DNA of 5,918 nucleotides from Pseudomonadota bacterium (GCA_021778935.1 JAJYBQ010000159.1:1-5918), one strand, 5' to 3'; counted from the stretch's first letter, positions 1 through 5,918 are shown. The notes: a model not told the origin generated them from the letters alone. Numbers and translations: made by a program.

Positions 1-451
1 TGCGGACGTCGCCCGCTTCGATTGCGCGCACGACCGGCGCGGCGCCCCGCCAGCGCGGTAACAGGGAAGCGTGGATGTTCACCGCGGTCACCCGCTGGGT
101 TCCTGCGGGAATCCCCTGCGGCAGTTGCAGGACATCCTCCGGCAACAGCAGCCCGTAGGCGGCTACGACCAGCACGTCGGGCGCGAGCGCCCGCAGGCGG
201 TCCCGCGTGATCGCCGCATCGTCTCCGCCCCGGTCGGGACGCAGGCTCGTCGGCGTGCAGACCGTGATGCCCCGTTCCGACGCGAGCACCTTGACCGGGC
301 TCGCCTGCAATCGCTGCCCCCGGCCTGCGGGGCGATCGGGCTGGCACAGGACCAAGCCGACATCGAAGCCGGCATCGAGCAGTGCCGCGAGCCCTGTCGC
401 GGCGAATGCGGGGGTGCCCGCATAGGCGATCCGCATCGGCCGTTCGGGCAT
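1..451 (-). CDS. fmt: Methionyl-tRNA formyltransferase, C-terminal part outside the window
   Basis: Transfers a formyl group from 10-formyltetrahydrofolate to methionyl-initiator tRNA in the cytoplasm, making fMet-tRNA for translation initiation. The first 150 codons are visible; the usual length is about 310-320 residues, so roughly half is missing at the left edge. Seen in the sequence: AGTPAFAA at residues 11-18, QPDRPAGRG at 37-45, SPVKVLA at 51-57, [10 protein letters not shown] at 95-104 and [15 protein letters not shown] at 125-139. N125 and H127 correspond to the catalytic Asn and His of the E. coli enzyme (N106, H108); the partner Asp lies outside the window. Compared with E. coli, about ten extra residues (around 114-123) precede the catalytic loop. 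I chose the ATG at 449-451, 2 bases after the def stop; an in-frame ATG at 434-436 (start MRIAYAGTP) is also possible. No strong ribosome site is seen, which fits coupling to def. Confidence 0.96.
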   Translation of the reverse strand, partial: MPERPMRIAYAGTPAFAATGLAALLDAGFDVGLVLCQPDRPAGRGQRLQASPVKVLASERGITVCTPTSLRPDRGGDDAAITRDRLRALAPDVLVVAAYGLLLPEDVLQLPQGIPAGTQRVTAVNIHASLLPRWRGAAPVVRAIEAGDVR

Positions 452-453
452 GG

Positions 454-990
454 TCACAGACTCGCCGGCTCACGTCGCGTGCCGCGCTGTCGCTCCATCT
501 GCCGTTTGCGCAGCTTGGCACGCGCCCGCGCCTGCTTGAGCAGCGAGAGTTTCTCCACGAACACCTTGCCATCGAGATGGTCGATTTCATGCTGGATCGC
601 CACCGCGAGCCGATCTTCGCACTCGATCTCGAACTCATTGCCGCGTGCGTCCTGAGCACGCACGCGTACCTTGGCAGGCCGGGTCACCTTGTCGAACACG
701 CCGGGAACCGACAGGCAGCCCTCCTCATCCTCCGCGGTCTCGGGAGAGATCCAGATCAGGGTCGGATTGATGAACACGCGCAGATCGGTCCGCGTCTCCG
801 AGAGGTCGAGCAGCACCACCCGTTCATGAATATCGACCTGCGTTGCCGCGAGGCCCACGCCGTTGGCGGCGTACATCGTCTCGGTCATATCCGCGAGCAG
901 CTTGTGCAGACGGTCATCGAACGCCGTCACCGACCGCGCCACCTTGTGCAAACGCCGGTCCGGGTACTCCAGTATCGTCAAGATCGCCAT
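454..990 (-). CDS. def: Peptide deformylase
   Basis: Metalloenzyme that removes the N-formyl group from nascent proteins as they leave the ribosome. The protein is 178 residues, a normal length for bacterial deformylases. All three signature motifs are intact: GVGLAATQ at residues 44-51, EGCLS at 90-94 and HEIDH at 134-138. C92, H134 and H138 are the expected metal ligands and E135 the catalytic base. The C-terminal tail (from about 148) is basic and predicted helical ([16 protein letters not shown]), a common feature of the family. The frame is open further upstream to an ATG at 1114-1116, but [11 protein letters not shown] at 988-990 matches the usual start of the family, and a GGATGG ribosome-site-like element (995-1000) precedes it. 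The upstream extension would be a 42-residue Arg/Pro/Gly-rich stretch with no family counterpart. The stop is 2 bases before the fmt ATG, so the two genes form an operon. Confidence 0.97.
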   Translation of the reverse strand: MAILTILEYPDRRLHKVARSVTAFDDRLHKLLADMTETMYAANGVGLAATQVDIHERVVLLDLSETRTDLRVFINPTLIWISPETAEDEEGCLSVPGVFDKVTRPAKVRVRAQDARGNEFEIECEDRLAVAIQHEIDHLDGKVFVEKLSLLKQARARAKLRKRQMERQRGTRREPASL

Positions 991-1003
991 AAAACCATCC
1001 AAC

Positions 1004-1026
1004 CGCGGAGTACCAGGCCCTCCGCG
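1004..1026 (-). promoter_or_regulatory. Inverted repeat just upstream of the def ribosome site
   Basis: CGCGGAG (1004-1010) and CTCCGCG (1020-1026) form a perfect 7-bp stem around a 9-base loop. In the def transcript the stem would end 3 bases before the GGATGG ribosome-site-like element and 13 bases before the ATG. It is therefore placed to influence translation of def. The pairing is seen directly; a regulatory role is inference. Confidence 0.45.
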
Positions 1027-1027
1027 C

Positions 1028-1067
1028 AAAAAACGGCCGGGACGCGATCCGGATTTCCGGGGCGTCC
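1028..1067 (-). promoter_or_regulatory. Compound stem-loop followed by T6, in the def leader
   Basis: Outer arms GGACGC (1040-1045) and GCGTCC (1062-1067) enclose inner arms CCGGA (1049-1053) and TCCGG (1056-1060). Together they give 11 base pairs with a 3+1 internal loop and a 2-base terminal loop. Read leftward, towards def, the stem is followed after 6 bases (CGGCCG) by a run of six T at 1033-1028. This resembles an intrinsic terminator or attenuator, but a true terminator normally has the T-run directly against the stem. It could be part of the def leader if the promoter lies to the right of 1067. Confidence 0.35.
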
Positions 1068-1170
1068 TGCAAAACCCCAGCCCCGCCGGAATCATGCCCG
1101 TCGTGGTCCGAGTCATTCATCATCCGTCCGGACTGACTATTCCAGGCACTGATCCAGGGCCAGATCGGTG

Positions 1171-1200
1171 CCGAATCGATTGTGGCAGTACCGGATTCGG
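1171..1200. repeat. Inverted repeat CCGAATC-N16-GATTCGG
   Basis: Perfect 7-base arms at 1171-1177 and 1194-1200 are separated by 16 bases. In RNA the pairing could extend outward by a G-U and a T-A pair. The left arm overlaps the perfect palindrome AATCGATT (1174-1181), and the candidate -35-like TTGTGG lies between the arms. The geometry would suit a dimeric regulator, but no known operator was recognised. Confidence 0.4.
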
Positions 1201-1220
1201 TAGAAAATTTCCGCTTCAAC

Positions 1221-1241
1221 CCGCTATCGTAGCGGTACGAT
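1221..1241 (+). repeat. Two overlapping perfect inverted repeats in the LysM leader or promoter
   Basis: CCGCTA-TCG-TAGCGG (1221-1235) and ATCGTA-GCGG-TACGAT (1226-1241) are each perfect 6-bp inverted repeats with loops of 3 and 4 bases. They share 1226-1235, so a single strand can form only one of the two hairpins at a time. They lie 93-113 bases before the LysM start codon. The repeats are seen directly; whether they act as operator, switch or not at all is unknown. Confidence 0.45.
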
Positions 1242-1265
1242 GCGCGCACCGCCCATCTTGCGCGC

Positions 1266-1286
1266 CGGGCCCGGGGGCCGGGCCTG
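1266..1286 (+). repeat. GC-rich hairpin in the LysM leader
   Basis: GGCCCGG (1268-1274) and CCGGGCC (1278-1284) pair perfectly around a GGG loop. A wobble pair and a C-G pair extend the stem to 1266/1286. Only three T follow (1288-1290), so it is a poor terminator. A second small hairpin (GCTTT 1286-1290 with AAAGC 1298-1302) overlaps its end. The region also has four G-runs of three or more (1267, 1273, 1280, 1294), which could compete with the hairpin. Confidence 0.4.
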
Positions 1287-1333
1287 CTTTCGCGGGAAAA
1301 GCGAGCCACATCGAGAATAGGGTCGATCCGAAC

Positions 1334-2659
1334 ATGATGAGTCCCGAAGATTGCCCGCGCAACGCGCGCTGCGGCCACCTTGCCCCTGCCTGCGAGTCTA
1401 CCTCGCCGGCGATCCGCGCCGATGCGCGATCCCGCACGAAATCGGGAGGGTCGGATTCGCTCTGGCGGCGGGTGACCGTGGTCGCCGTCCTGTTGCCGTG
1501 GGCGCTCGCAGTTTGGGCTGCGCCACGGCCCGACACCGTCACGTCCGGCCAGCGTGCCATCGCGGATCAGGTCGCGCGCGCCGGGGTGCCGCTCGCCGCA
1601 CTGGCGCCCGACGCGCCGGACCGTCACGTCGTTCGTCGCGGCGACACCCTGTGGGCTCTGGCATCGCGCTACCTTCGCTCTCCATGGCGCTGGCCGGAGT
1701 TGTGGGGGATGAATCGCGACCAGATCCGCAACCCACACTGGATCTATCCCGGTCAGGTCCTGGTGCTGCTCAAGGAGAACGGCCGCGCGCGCCTGACATT
1801 GGAAGGTACCGCGGATGCCGGTCAGGCCGGGGTCGTGTCGACCGGTTCCGGTCATGGCTCGGTGTTTGAAATCGTGAAGCTGAGCCCGCACGTCCGGGAT
1901 CTCGGCGCGACAGCGGCCACGCCGATTTCGAGCATCCCCAACAACCTGATCGAGCCGTTCCTGTCGCAACGCAGGGTGGTGGGCGCGTCTGAACTCGACA
2001 AGTTTCCCGAAGTCGTCGCCACCCAGGACGATCGCCTGTATCTCGGTGCGAACGACGTTTTTTACGCCCGCGGAATCCGCAAGGATGCCGCACAGACGTA
2101 CCACGTATTCGGGGTGGCCGAGCCGGTGTACGAGCCCGAAGACGTCGATCACAAGAAGCCCATCGCCTATGAAGCCCGCTACCTGGGCACAGCGCAGGTG
2201 GTCCAGGCGGGGCTGATCTCGAAGCTGCGAATCCTCGATAGTGTTCGTGAGATCGGTGCGGGCGACCGGCTGGTTCCGATCAAGCATCAGGACCTCATCG
2301 CGTATGTTCCCCGGCGTCCGGACAAGCCGGTGCATGGGCGGATCGTCGTCGTTTACGGCGGGGTAACCAGTGTTGGCGCGGACAGCGTCGTGGCGATCGA
2401 TCGCGGGGCGCGTGCCGGATTGGAAATCGGTGATGTGCTGACCATCCTGCAGCCCGGTGCGACCATGGTCGACCAGACCAGTTCCGATCACGGACATGTG
2501 CACCTCCCCGATGTTCACGCGGGGCGGATGTTCGTGTTCCGGGTGTTCGACGGGGTTTCCTACGCGTTGATCATGACCGCTACCAATCCGGTCCGCGTTG
2601 GCGATTATTTTCGGCAGCCCGACGACGCGGAATCGACGGCGGACATGGTGGCGCGGTAG
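1334..2659 (+). CDS. Exported LysM-domain protein of the dprA neighbourhood
   Basis: Probably a peptidoglycan-associated envelope protein; its exact function is unknown. The protein is 441 residues from the ATG at 1334 (440 from the adjacent ATG at 1337). A hydrophobic segment at about 47-61 (VTVVAVLLPWALAVW), with Arg-Arg before it and A-x-A after it, looks like a signal peptide with cleavage near residue 62. The n-region of about 45 residues is unusually long; a GTG at 1472 would give a start right at the hydrophobic core but loses the preceding basic residues. The LysM domain is at about 97-146: VVRRGDTLWALASRYL, then WRWPELW, then NPHWIYPGQVLVL, a signature of the betaproteobacterial family. 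The remaining 290 residues match the general pattern of that family (VFRVFDGVSYALIM, then NPVRVGDYF near the end) but contain no catalytic motif I recognise. The gene ends 27 bases before dprA and is probably co-transcribed with it. AGGG at 1319-1322 is a weak, rather distant ribosome site for the chosen start. Confidence 0.85.
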   Translation: MMSPEDCPRNARCGHLAPACESTSPAIRADARSRTKSGGSDSLWRRVTVVAVLLPWALAVWAAPRPDTVTSGQRAIADQVARAGVPLAALAPDAPDRHVVRRGDTLWALASRYLRSPWRWPELWGMNRDQIRNPHWIYPGQVLVLLKENGRARLTLEGTADAGQAGVVSTGSGHGSVFEIVKLSPHVRDLGATAATPISSIPNNLIEPFLSQRRVVGASELDKFPEVVATQDDRLYLGANDVFYARGIRKDAAQTYHVFGVAEPVYEPEDVDHKKPIAYEARYLGTAQVVQAGLISKLRILDSVREIGAGDRLVPIKHQDLIAYVPRRPDKPVHGRIVVVYGGVTSVGADSVVAIDRGARAGLEIGDVLTILQPGATMVDQTSSDHGHVHLPDVHAGRMFVFRVFDGVSYALIMTATNPVRVGDYFRQPDDAESTADMVAR

Positions 2660-2677
2660 GTCGTCGCCCCACACCCC

Positions 2678-2682
2678 GGAGG
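2678..2682 (+). promoter_or_regulatory. Ribosome binding site of dprA
   Basis: GGAGG lies 4 bases before the GTG at 2687. It is the clearest ribosome site in the window and decides the dprA start. It sits inside the 27-base gap after the LysM stop codon, as expected for a co-transcribed second gene. Confidence 0.75.
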
Positions 2683-2686
2683 TCGC

Positions 2687-3625
2687 GTGCGGTCCGGGGC
2701 GGCGGACGCTCGGGCAGACTGGCAGAACCTGACGCCCGGCGCGGTGCGGCGCTGGGTGCGCGGTGGCCCCGGGCGTTTCGTGCTGACCCGTGGCGAGCCG
2801 GACTACCCCTCGTCCTTGTTGCATCTGAACGCCCCCCCTCCCGTGCTCTTCGGCGCGGGTCGCCGCGATCTGTTACGGCTGCCGGCGCTCGCCATCGTCG
2901 GCAGCCGTAATGCCACCGAGCAGGGGAAATCCAACGCGCGCGCGTTTTCGAGTCATCTGGCGCGGGTCGGCTATTGCATCGTTAGCGGCATGGCGCGCGG
3001 CATCGACAGCGCCGCGCACTGGGGGGCCCTCGATGTTGGCGGCGGCACGATCGCCGTCCTCGGGACGGGGATCGACGTCGTGTATCCACCCTCGAATCGG
3101 CCGCTCGCCGAAGCGTTGGCGCGTGACGGGTTGCTGATTGCCGAATTCCCACCCGGAATGGGCGTGCGCCGCGATCACTTTCCCCGGCGCAATCGCATCA
3201 TTGCCGCGCTCGCCGGTGGCGTCCTGGTTGCCGAGGCGACGCTGCGTTCGGGATCCCTGATCACCGCACGATGGGCCGCCGAGCTTGGCAGGGAGGTGTT
3301 CGCGCTGCCCGGTTCGATCCACTCCCCGATGCACCGCGGCTGCCATCGCCTGATCCGCGACGGCGCGAAGCTGGTCGAGTCGGCACAGGATATCCTTGAG
3401 GAATTCCATCACGGACAGGTGCCAATACTCGCGATGGGGGCCGCCCGAGTCGGATCGGACCATGATCGCCGGCTTGCGGCGATGGGATATGACCCGGTCG
3501 ATCTCGATACGCTGGCGGCCCGTCTGCGGGAAGATCCGGGAAGTCTCGCCGCGGCGCTGCTGGATCTCGAGTTGGCGCAAAAGGTGGAACGCCTGCCCGG
3601 GAACCGCTACCAGCGACTGGCGTAG
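2687..3625 (+). CDS. dprA: DNA-processing protein DprA (Smf), compact form
   Basis: Binds incoming single-stranded DNA during natural transformation and loads RecA on it, in the cytoplasm. The protein is 312 residues against about 360-390 in most proteobacteria. The Rossmann-like core is complete: ALAIVGSRNAT at residues 67-77, GYCIVSGMARGIDSAAH at 95-111, TIAVLGTGIDVVYPP at 121-135, FPRRNRIIAALA at 165-176, SGSLITARWA at 188-197 and PGSIHSPMHRGCHRLIRDGA at 208-227. A C-terminal winged-helix-like (DML1) region follows at about 266-312. What is short is the N-terminus: only about 38 residues precede the DYPSSLLHL start of the core, so the usual SAM-like domain (about 70-100 residues) cannot fit. 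The GTG start is set by GGAGG, and the previous gene ends 27 bases upstream with its own normal C-terminus, so this is not simply a wrong start call. LysM and dprA are in the same reading frame, separated by one TAG. Confidence 0.95.
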   Translation: MRSGAADARADWQNLTPGAVRRWVRGGPGRFVLTRGEPDYPSSLLHLNAPPPVLFGAGRRDLLRLPALAIVGSRNATEQGKSNARAFSSHLARVGYCIVSGMARGIDSAAHWGALDVGGGTIAVLGTGIDVVYPPSNRPLAEALARDGLLIAEFPPGMGVRRDHFPRRNRIIAALAGGVLVAEATLRSGSLITARWAAELGREVFALPGSIHSPMHRGCHRLIRDGAKLVESAQDILEEFHHGQVPILAMGAARVGSDHDRRLAAMGYDPVDLDTLAARLREDPGSLAAALLDLELAQKVERLPGNRYQRLA

Positions 3626-3744
3626 GCGCCCGGATCTGGCCCGGCGTCCGGAGCAGGCGGAGGTCGGGACATGCCGTTCCCGGCAGTTTGTTATCCTGGA
3701 AAAATGGAGCGAGCCTTCCGGAGCCGACGCGTGCCGACCCCATC
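3626..3744 (+). other. dprA-topB gap without smg
   Basis: This 119-base stretch is too short for the smg (DUF494) gene of about 150 codons found here in many beta- and gammaproteobacteria. It holds a weak 5-bp inverted repeat (CCGGA 3630-3634, TCCGG 3647-3651, 12-base loop) with no T-run, so no convincing terminator for dprA. The topB promoter element and a short leader frame follow. Confidence 0.7.
3689..3697 (+). promoter_or_regulatory. Extended -10 promoter element for topB
   Basis: TGTTATCCT fits the extended -10 pattern TG-N-TATNNT (TATCCT at 3692-3697) and lies in a locally AT-richer stretch. No good -35 is found 16-18 bases upstream, as is common for extended -10 promoters; GGGACA at 3666-3671 is too far away. 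Transcription would be expected to start near 3703-3705, giving a topB leader of about 40 bases. Confidence 0.4.
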
Positions 3745-3748
3745 ATGA
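3704..3748 (+). other. Candidate 14-codon leader ORF overlapping the topB start
   Basis: ATG at 3704 opens a frame encoding MERAFRSRRVPTPS and ends with TGA at 3746-3748. This overlaps the topB start as ATGA (3745-3748). If transcription starts where the extended -10 predicts, the leader ATG would be at or within a few bases of the transcript 5' end, so translation would be leaderless. topB itself has no ribosome site at normal distance (GGAG at 3720-3723 is 21 bases away). Coupled re-initiation would explain this, but a 14-codon frame can arise by chance. Five of the 14 residues are Arg or Lys-type basic (four Arg in positions 3-9). Confidence 0.22.
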
Positions 3749-5918
3749 GCAAAAAGACCCTGATCATCGCGGAAAAACCGTCGGTTGCAGCCGATATTGC
3801 GCGCGCGCTCGGCGGCTTCGCGAAGGAACAGGACTATTTCGAAAGCGACGAATATGTCCTGTCATCCGCCGTAGGCCACCTCCTGGAGCTGCATGCACCG
3901 GAAGAGTATGAGGTCAAGCGGGGAAAGTGGAGCTTCGCCCACCTGCCCGTCATTCCTCCGCACTTTGCGCTGCATCCGATCGAGCGTTCGGAGGCGCGCC
4001 TCAAGCTGCTCGCCAGGCTCGTCAAGCGCAAGGATGTCGGCGCGCTCATCAACGCCTGCGACGCGGGCCGCGAGGGGGAGTTGATTTTCCGATACATCGC
4101 CCAGCATGCCGGCGCCAAGCAGCCGATCCAGCGCCTTTGGCTGCAGTCGATGACCCCGGCGGCGATCCGGGATGCTTTTGCGCACTTGCGTTCGGATGAG
4201 GTGATGCAGCCGCTTGCCGACGCCGCACGGTGCCGTTCCGAAGCCGACTGGCTGGTGGGAATCAACGGCACGCGCGCCATGACGGCGTTCAACAGCAAGG
4301 ACGGCGGCTTCTTTCTCACCACCGTGGGCCGGGTTCAGACGCCGACGCTTGCGGTGGTCGTCGATCGGGAAGATCGCATCCGCAAGTTCGTGGCGCGCGA
4401 TTATTGGGAGGTGCGTGCACAGTTTGCGTGTCGTGCCGGCATGTACGAGGGTCGATGGATCGACCCCAAATTCAAAAAGCCGGAGGACGACGCCGAAGCC
4501 CGGGCGGAGCGGCTGTGGAATCGTGCGGACGCCGATGCGATCGCGGCGGCCTGCCGCGGCCAGACCGGAACGGCGAGTGAAGAGTCCAAGCCGGCCACCC
4601 AGCAATCGCCGCTGCTCTTTGATCTCACCTCATTGCAGCGCGAGAGCAATGCCCGCTTCGGTTTCTCGGCGAAGAATACGCTGGCACTTGCGCAGGCCCT
4701 GTACGAAAAGCACAAGGTCCTGACCTACCCTCGGACCGATTCGCGCGCGCTGCCGCAGGATTACATCGAGGTCGTGAAGCAGACGCTGCACCTGATGACC
4801 GAGAGCGGCATCGCCCCCTCCGGACGCGGGCGATCCAAAGCCAAAAGTGCGGCCGAGGCCGGGGCGGAGGGGTTCGCGCAGTACGCCGGGTTCGCGGCAT
4901 CCATCCTGCAGAACGATTGGGTGCGCCCGAACAAGCGCGTGTTCGATGACTCGAAGGTGTCGGACCACTTTGCCATTGTTCCGACCCTGCAGGCGCCGGG
5001 AACGCTCTCCGAGGCGGAGTGGCGCATCTATGACCTCGTCGTGCGCCGCTTCCTCTCCGTCTTCTATCCGGCGGCGGAGTACCTCGTCACCACGCGCTTC
5101 ACGGAAGTGCAGGGCCACCGGTTCAAGACCGAGGGGAAAGTGCTCGTCAAGCCTGGGTGGCTGGAAATCCACGGCCGCGACGCACAGGCCGAGCAGGGGT
5201 CGCTGGCTGCGATCGAGGCCGGGGAGCGGATCCGCACCGAATCGATCGACGCTCCGGCTCTGCAGACCAAGCCGCCGGCGCGATACACCGAGGCGACATT
5301 GCTCTCGGCGATGGAGGGCGCGGGGAAGCTGGTCGACGATGATGAGCTGCGCGCGGCGATGGAGGGCAAGGGCCTGGGCACGCCAGCCACTCGAGCCGCG
5401 ATCATCGAAGGGTTGCTTACCGAGCGGTACCTCGTTCGGGACGGGCGTGAACTGCATCCGACGGCGAAGGCGTTCCAGCTCATGACGCTGTTGCGCGGAC
5501 TGGGTGTCGACGAGTTGACGGCGCCGGAACTCACCGGTGAATGGGAGCAACGGCTGGCGATGATCGAGCACGGCGCATTGGACCGCGCCACGTTCATGCG
5601 CGACATCGCGACCATGACTCGCCGGATCGTCGAGCGGGCCAAAAGCTATGAGTCGGACACCGTGCCCGGCGATTATGCGACGCTGCGCACGCCGTGTCCG
5701 AAATGCGGCGCGGTGGTGCAGGAGAACTATCGCCGTTTCGCCTGCGCCCACTGCGATTTCTCGATTCCAAAACATCCGGGCAGCCGCACGTTCGAGATCG
5801 ACGAGGTCGAGCAGTTGTTGCGCGATCGCCAGATCGGCCCGCTGTCGGGATTCCGCAGCAAGATGGGGCGGCCGTTCTCGGCGGTGTTGAAGCTTTCCCC
5901 GGAGTTCAAGCTGGAGTT
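3745..5918 (+). CDS. topB: DNA topoisomerase III, 3' end outside the window
   Basis: Type IA topoisomerase that cuts one DNA strand, passes another through and reseals it; it decatenates and resolves replication and recombination intermediates. 724 codons are visible; relatives have about 850-880, so roughly 130-150 residues are missing. The TOPRIM domain (about 4-150) has AEKPSVA at 9-15, with E10 and K11, and DAGREGELIFR at 106-116, with D106 and E110 as acidic metal-binding residues. WLVGINGTRAMT is at 169-180 and VGRVQTPTL at 194-202. The catalytic tyrosine is Y328 in LTYPRTDSR (326-334). VSDHFAIVPT (405-414) and KGLGTPATRAAIIEGL (542-557) are conserved core motifs. C651, C654, C667 and C670 form a zinc-ribbon-like four-cysteine site, followed by a C-terminal repeat-like segment (GFRSKMGRPFSAVLKL, 702-717). 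The ATG at 3745 gives the family start MSKKTLIIAEKPS. No ribosome site is seen at normal spacing. Confidence 0.97.
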   Translation, partial: MSKKTLIIAEKPSVAADIARALGGFAKEQDYFESDEYVLSSAVGHLLELHAPEEYEVKRGKWSFAHLPVIPPHFALHPIERSEARLKLLARLVKRKDVGALINACDAGREGELIFRYIAQHAGAKQPIQRLWLQSMTPAAIRDAFAHLRSDEVMQPLADAARCRSEADWLVGINGTRAMTAFNSKDGGFFLTTVGRVQTPTLAVVVDREDRIRKFVARDYWEVRAQFACRAGMYEGRWIDPKFKKPEDDAEARAERLWNRADADAIAAACRGQTGTASEESKPATQQSPLLFDLTSLQRESNARFGFSAKNTLALAQALYEKHKVLTYPRTDSRALPQDYIEVVKQTLHLMTESGIAPSGRGRSKAKSAAEAGAEGFAQYAGFAASILQNDWVRPNKRVFDDSKVSDHFAIVPTLQAPGTLSEAEWRIYDLVVRRFLSVFYPAAEYLVTTRFTEVQGHRFKTEGKVLVKPGWLEIHGRDAQAEQGSLAAIEAGERIRTESIDAPALQTKPPARYTEATLLSAMEGAGKLVDDDELRAAMEGKGLGTPATRAAIIEGLLTERYLVRDGRELHPTAKAFQLMTLLRGLGVDELTAPELTGEWEQRLAMIEHGALDRATFMRDIATMTRRIVERAKSYESDTVPGDYATLRTPCPKCGAVVQENYRRFACAHCDFSIPKHPGSRTFEIDEVEQLLRDRQIGPLSGFRSKMGRPFSAVLKLSPEFKLE

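Larger units (their letters stand above)
991..1333. other. Divergent intergenic region between def and the LysM gene
   Basis: This 343-base stretch should carry the promoters and leaders of both the leftward def-fmt operon and the rightward LysM-dprA genes. No credible coding sequence is present; the long frames crossing it are open only because the DNA is GC-rich. It contains at least six perfect or near-perfect inverted repeats, listed separately. No promoter matches well. The best rightward candidate is TTGTGG at 1180-1185 with TAGAAA at 1201-1206, but its 15-base spacing is short. On the leftward strand only weak -10-like sequences were seen, for example CATGAT around 1091-1096. No tRNA or known riboswitch was recognised. 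Confidence 0.8.

Noticed and set aside
863..1333. Upstream extension of the LysM reading frame to 863, overlapping def on the opposite strand
   Set aside because: The translated stretch has no signal or domain, is antisense to def, and the frame is open only because GC-rich DNA has few stops. The signal-peptide-like segment fits a start at or after 1334.
2488..2520. His-rich stretch (DHGHVHLPDVH) near residues 385-395 of the LysM protein as a metal site
   Set aside because: The flanking segments fit the general family pattern and no other ligands or metal-protein context are visible.
2657..2689. LysM and dprA in the same frame, separated by a single TAG, suggesting a read-through fusion
   Set aside because: dprA has its own strong GGAGG and GTG start, and a shared frame happens by chance one time in three.
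914..2824. 636-codon open frame on the minus strand opposite the LysM gene
   Set aside because: It is a shadow of the LysM gene: rich in Arg, His and Pro, no recognisable motif, and it runs through two intergenic gaps.
3630..3651. Possible terminator after dprA
   Set aside because: Only a 5-bp stem with a 12-base loop and no T-run follows the stop codon.
4060..4074. Gly in place of the second Asp of the TOPRIM DxDxE motif in TopB (DAGRE)
   Set aside because: DAGREGEL is the normal form in many bacterial TopB proteins, so it is not a lost catalytic residue.
4630..5775. 381-codon open frame on the minus strand opposite topB
   Set aside because: It is an antisense shadow of strongly conserved topB coding sequence; its Arg/His/Leu-rich translation shows no domain.

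Overview
The window is ordinary, GC-rich bacterial chromosome, most likely from a betaproteobacterium. The evidence is the gene set and order (def-fmt, a LysM-domain protein, dprA, topB). The TopB is of the type beginning MSKKTLIIAEKPSVAADIA, as in Burkholderiales and relatives, and the LysM protein has the WRWPELW / NPHWIYPGQ signature of the betaproteobacterial family. The genus cannot be named from the sequence alone.

Layout. Positions 1-990 hold two genes read leftward: def (peptide deformylase, 454-990) and then fmt (methionyl-tRNA formyltransferase, 1-451, cut by the left edge). They are separated by 2 bases and form the classical def-fmt operon, whose products add the formyl group to initiator tRNA and later remove it from nascent proteins. 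Positions 991-1333 are a 343-base divergent intergenic region. It holds no gene but an unusual density of inverted repeats, including a two-hairpin arrangement in front of def and two overlapping, mutually exclusive perfect inverted repeats in front of the LysM gene. Positions 1334-2659 encode an exported LysM protein. At 2687-3625 follows dprA, which starts at GTG after a clear GGAGG; this DprA is short and lacks room for the usual N-terminal domain. After a 119-base gap, topB (DNA topoisomerase III) starts at 3745 and runs off the right edge with 724 codons visible.

The rightward genes are a cell-envelope LysM protein, the RecA loader for incoming single-stranded DNA (DprA) and a single-strand-passage topoisomerase. 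This is a widespread neighbourhood; in many relatives a small smg (DUF494) gene lies between dprA and the topoisomerase gene, and it is missing here. Just upstream of topB there is a good extended -10 promoter element and a 14-codon reading frame whose TGA overlaps the topB ATG.

I found no mobile element, CRISPR array, tRNA, rRNA or defence system. The points most worth a second look are the compact DprA, the topB leader, and the structured def/LysM intergenic region. None of these amounts to a demonstrated new system.
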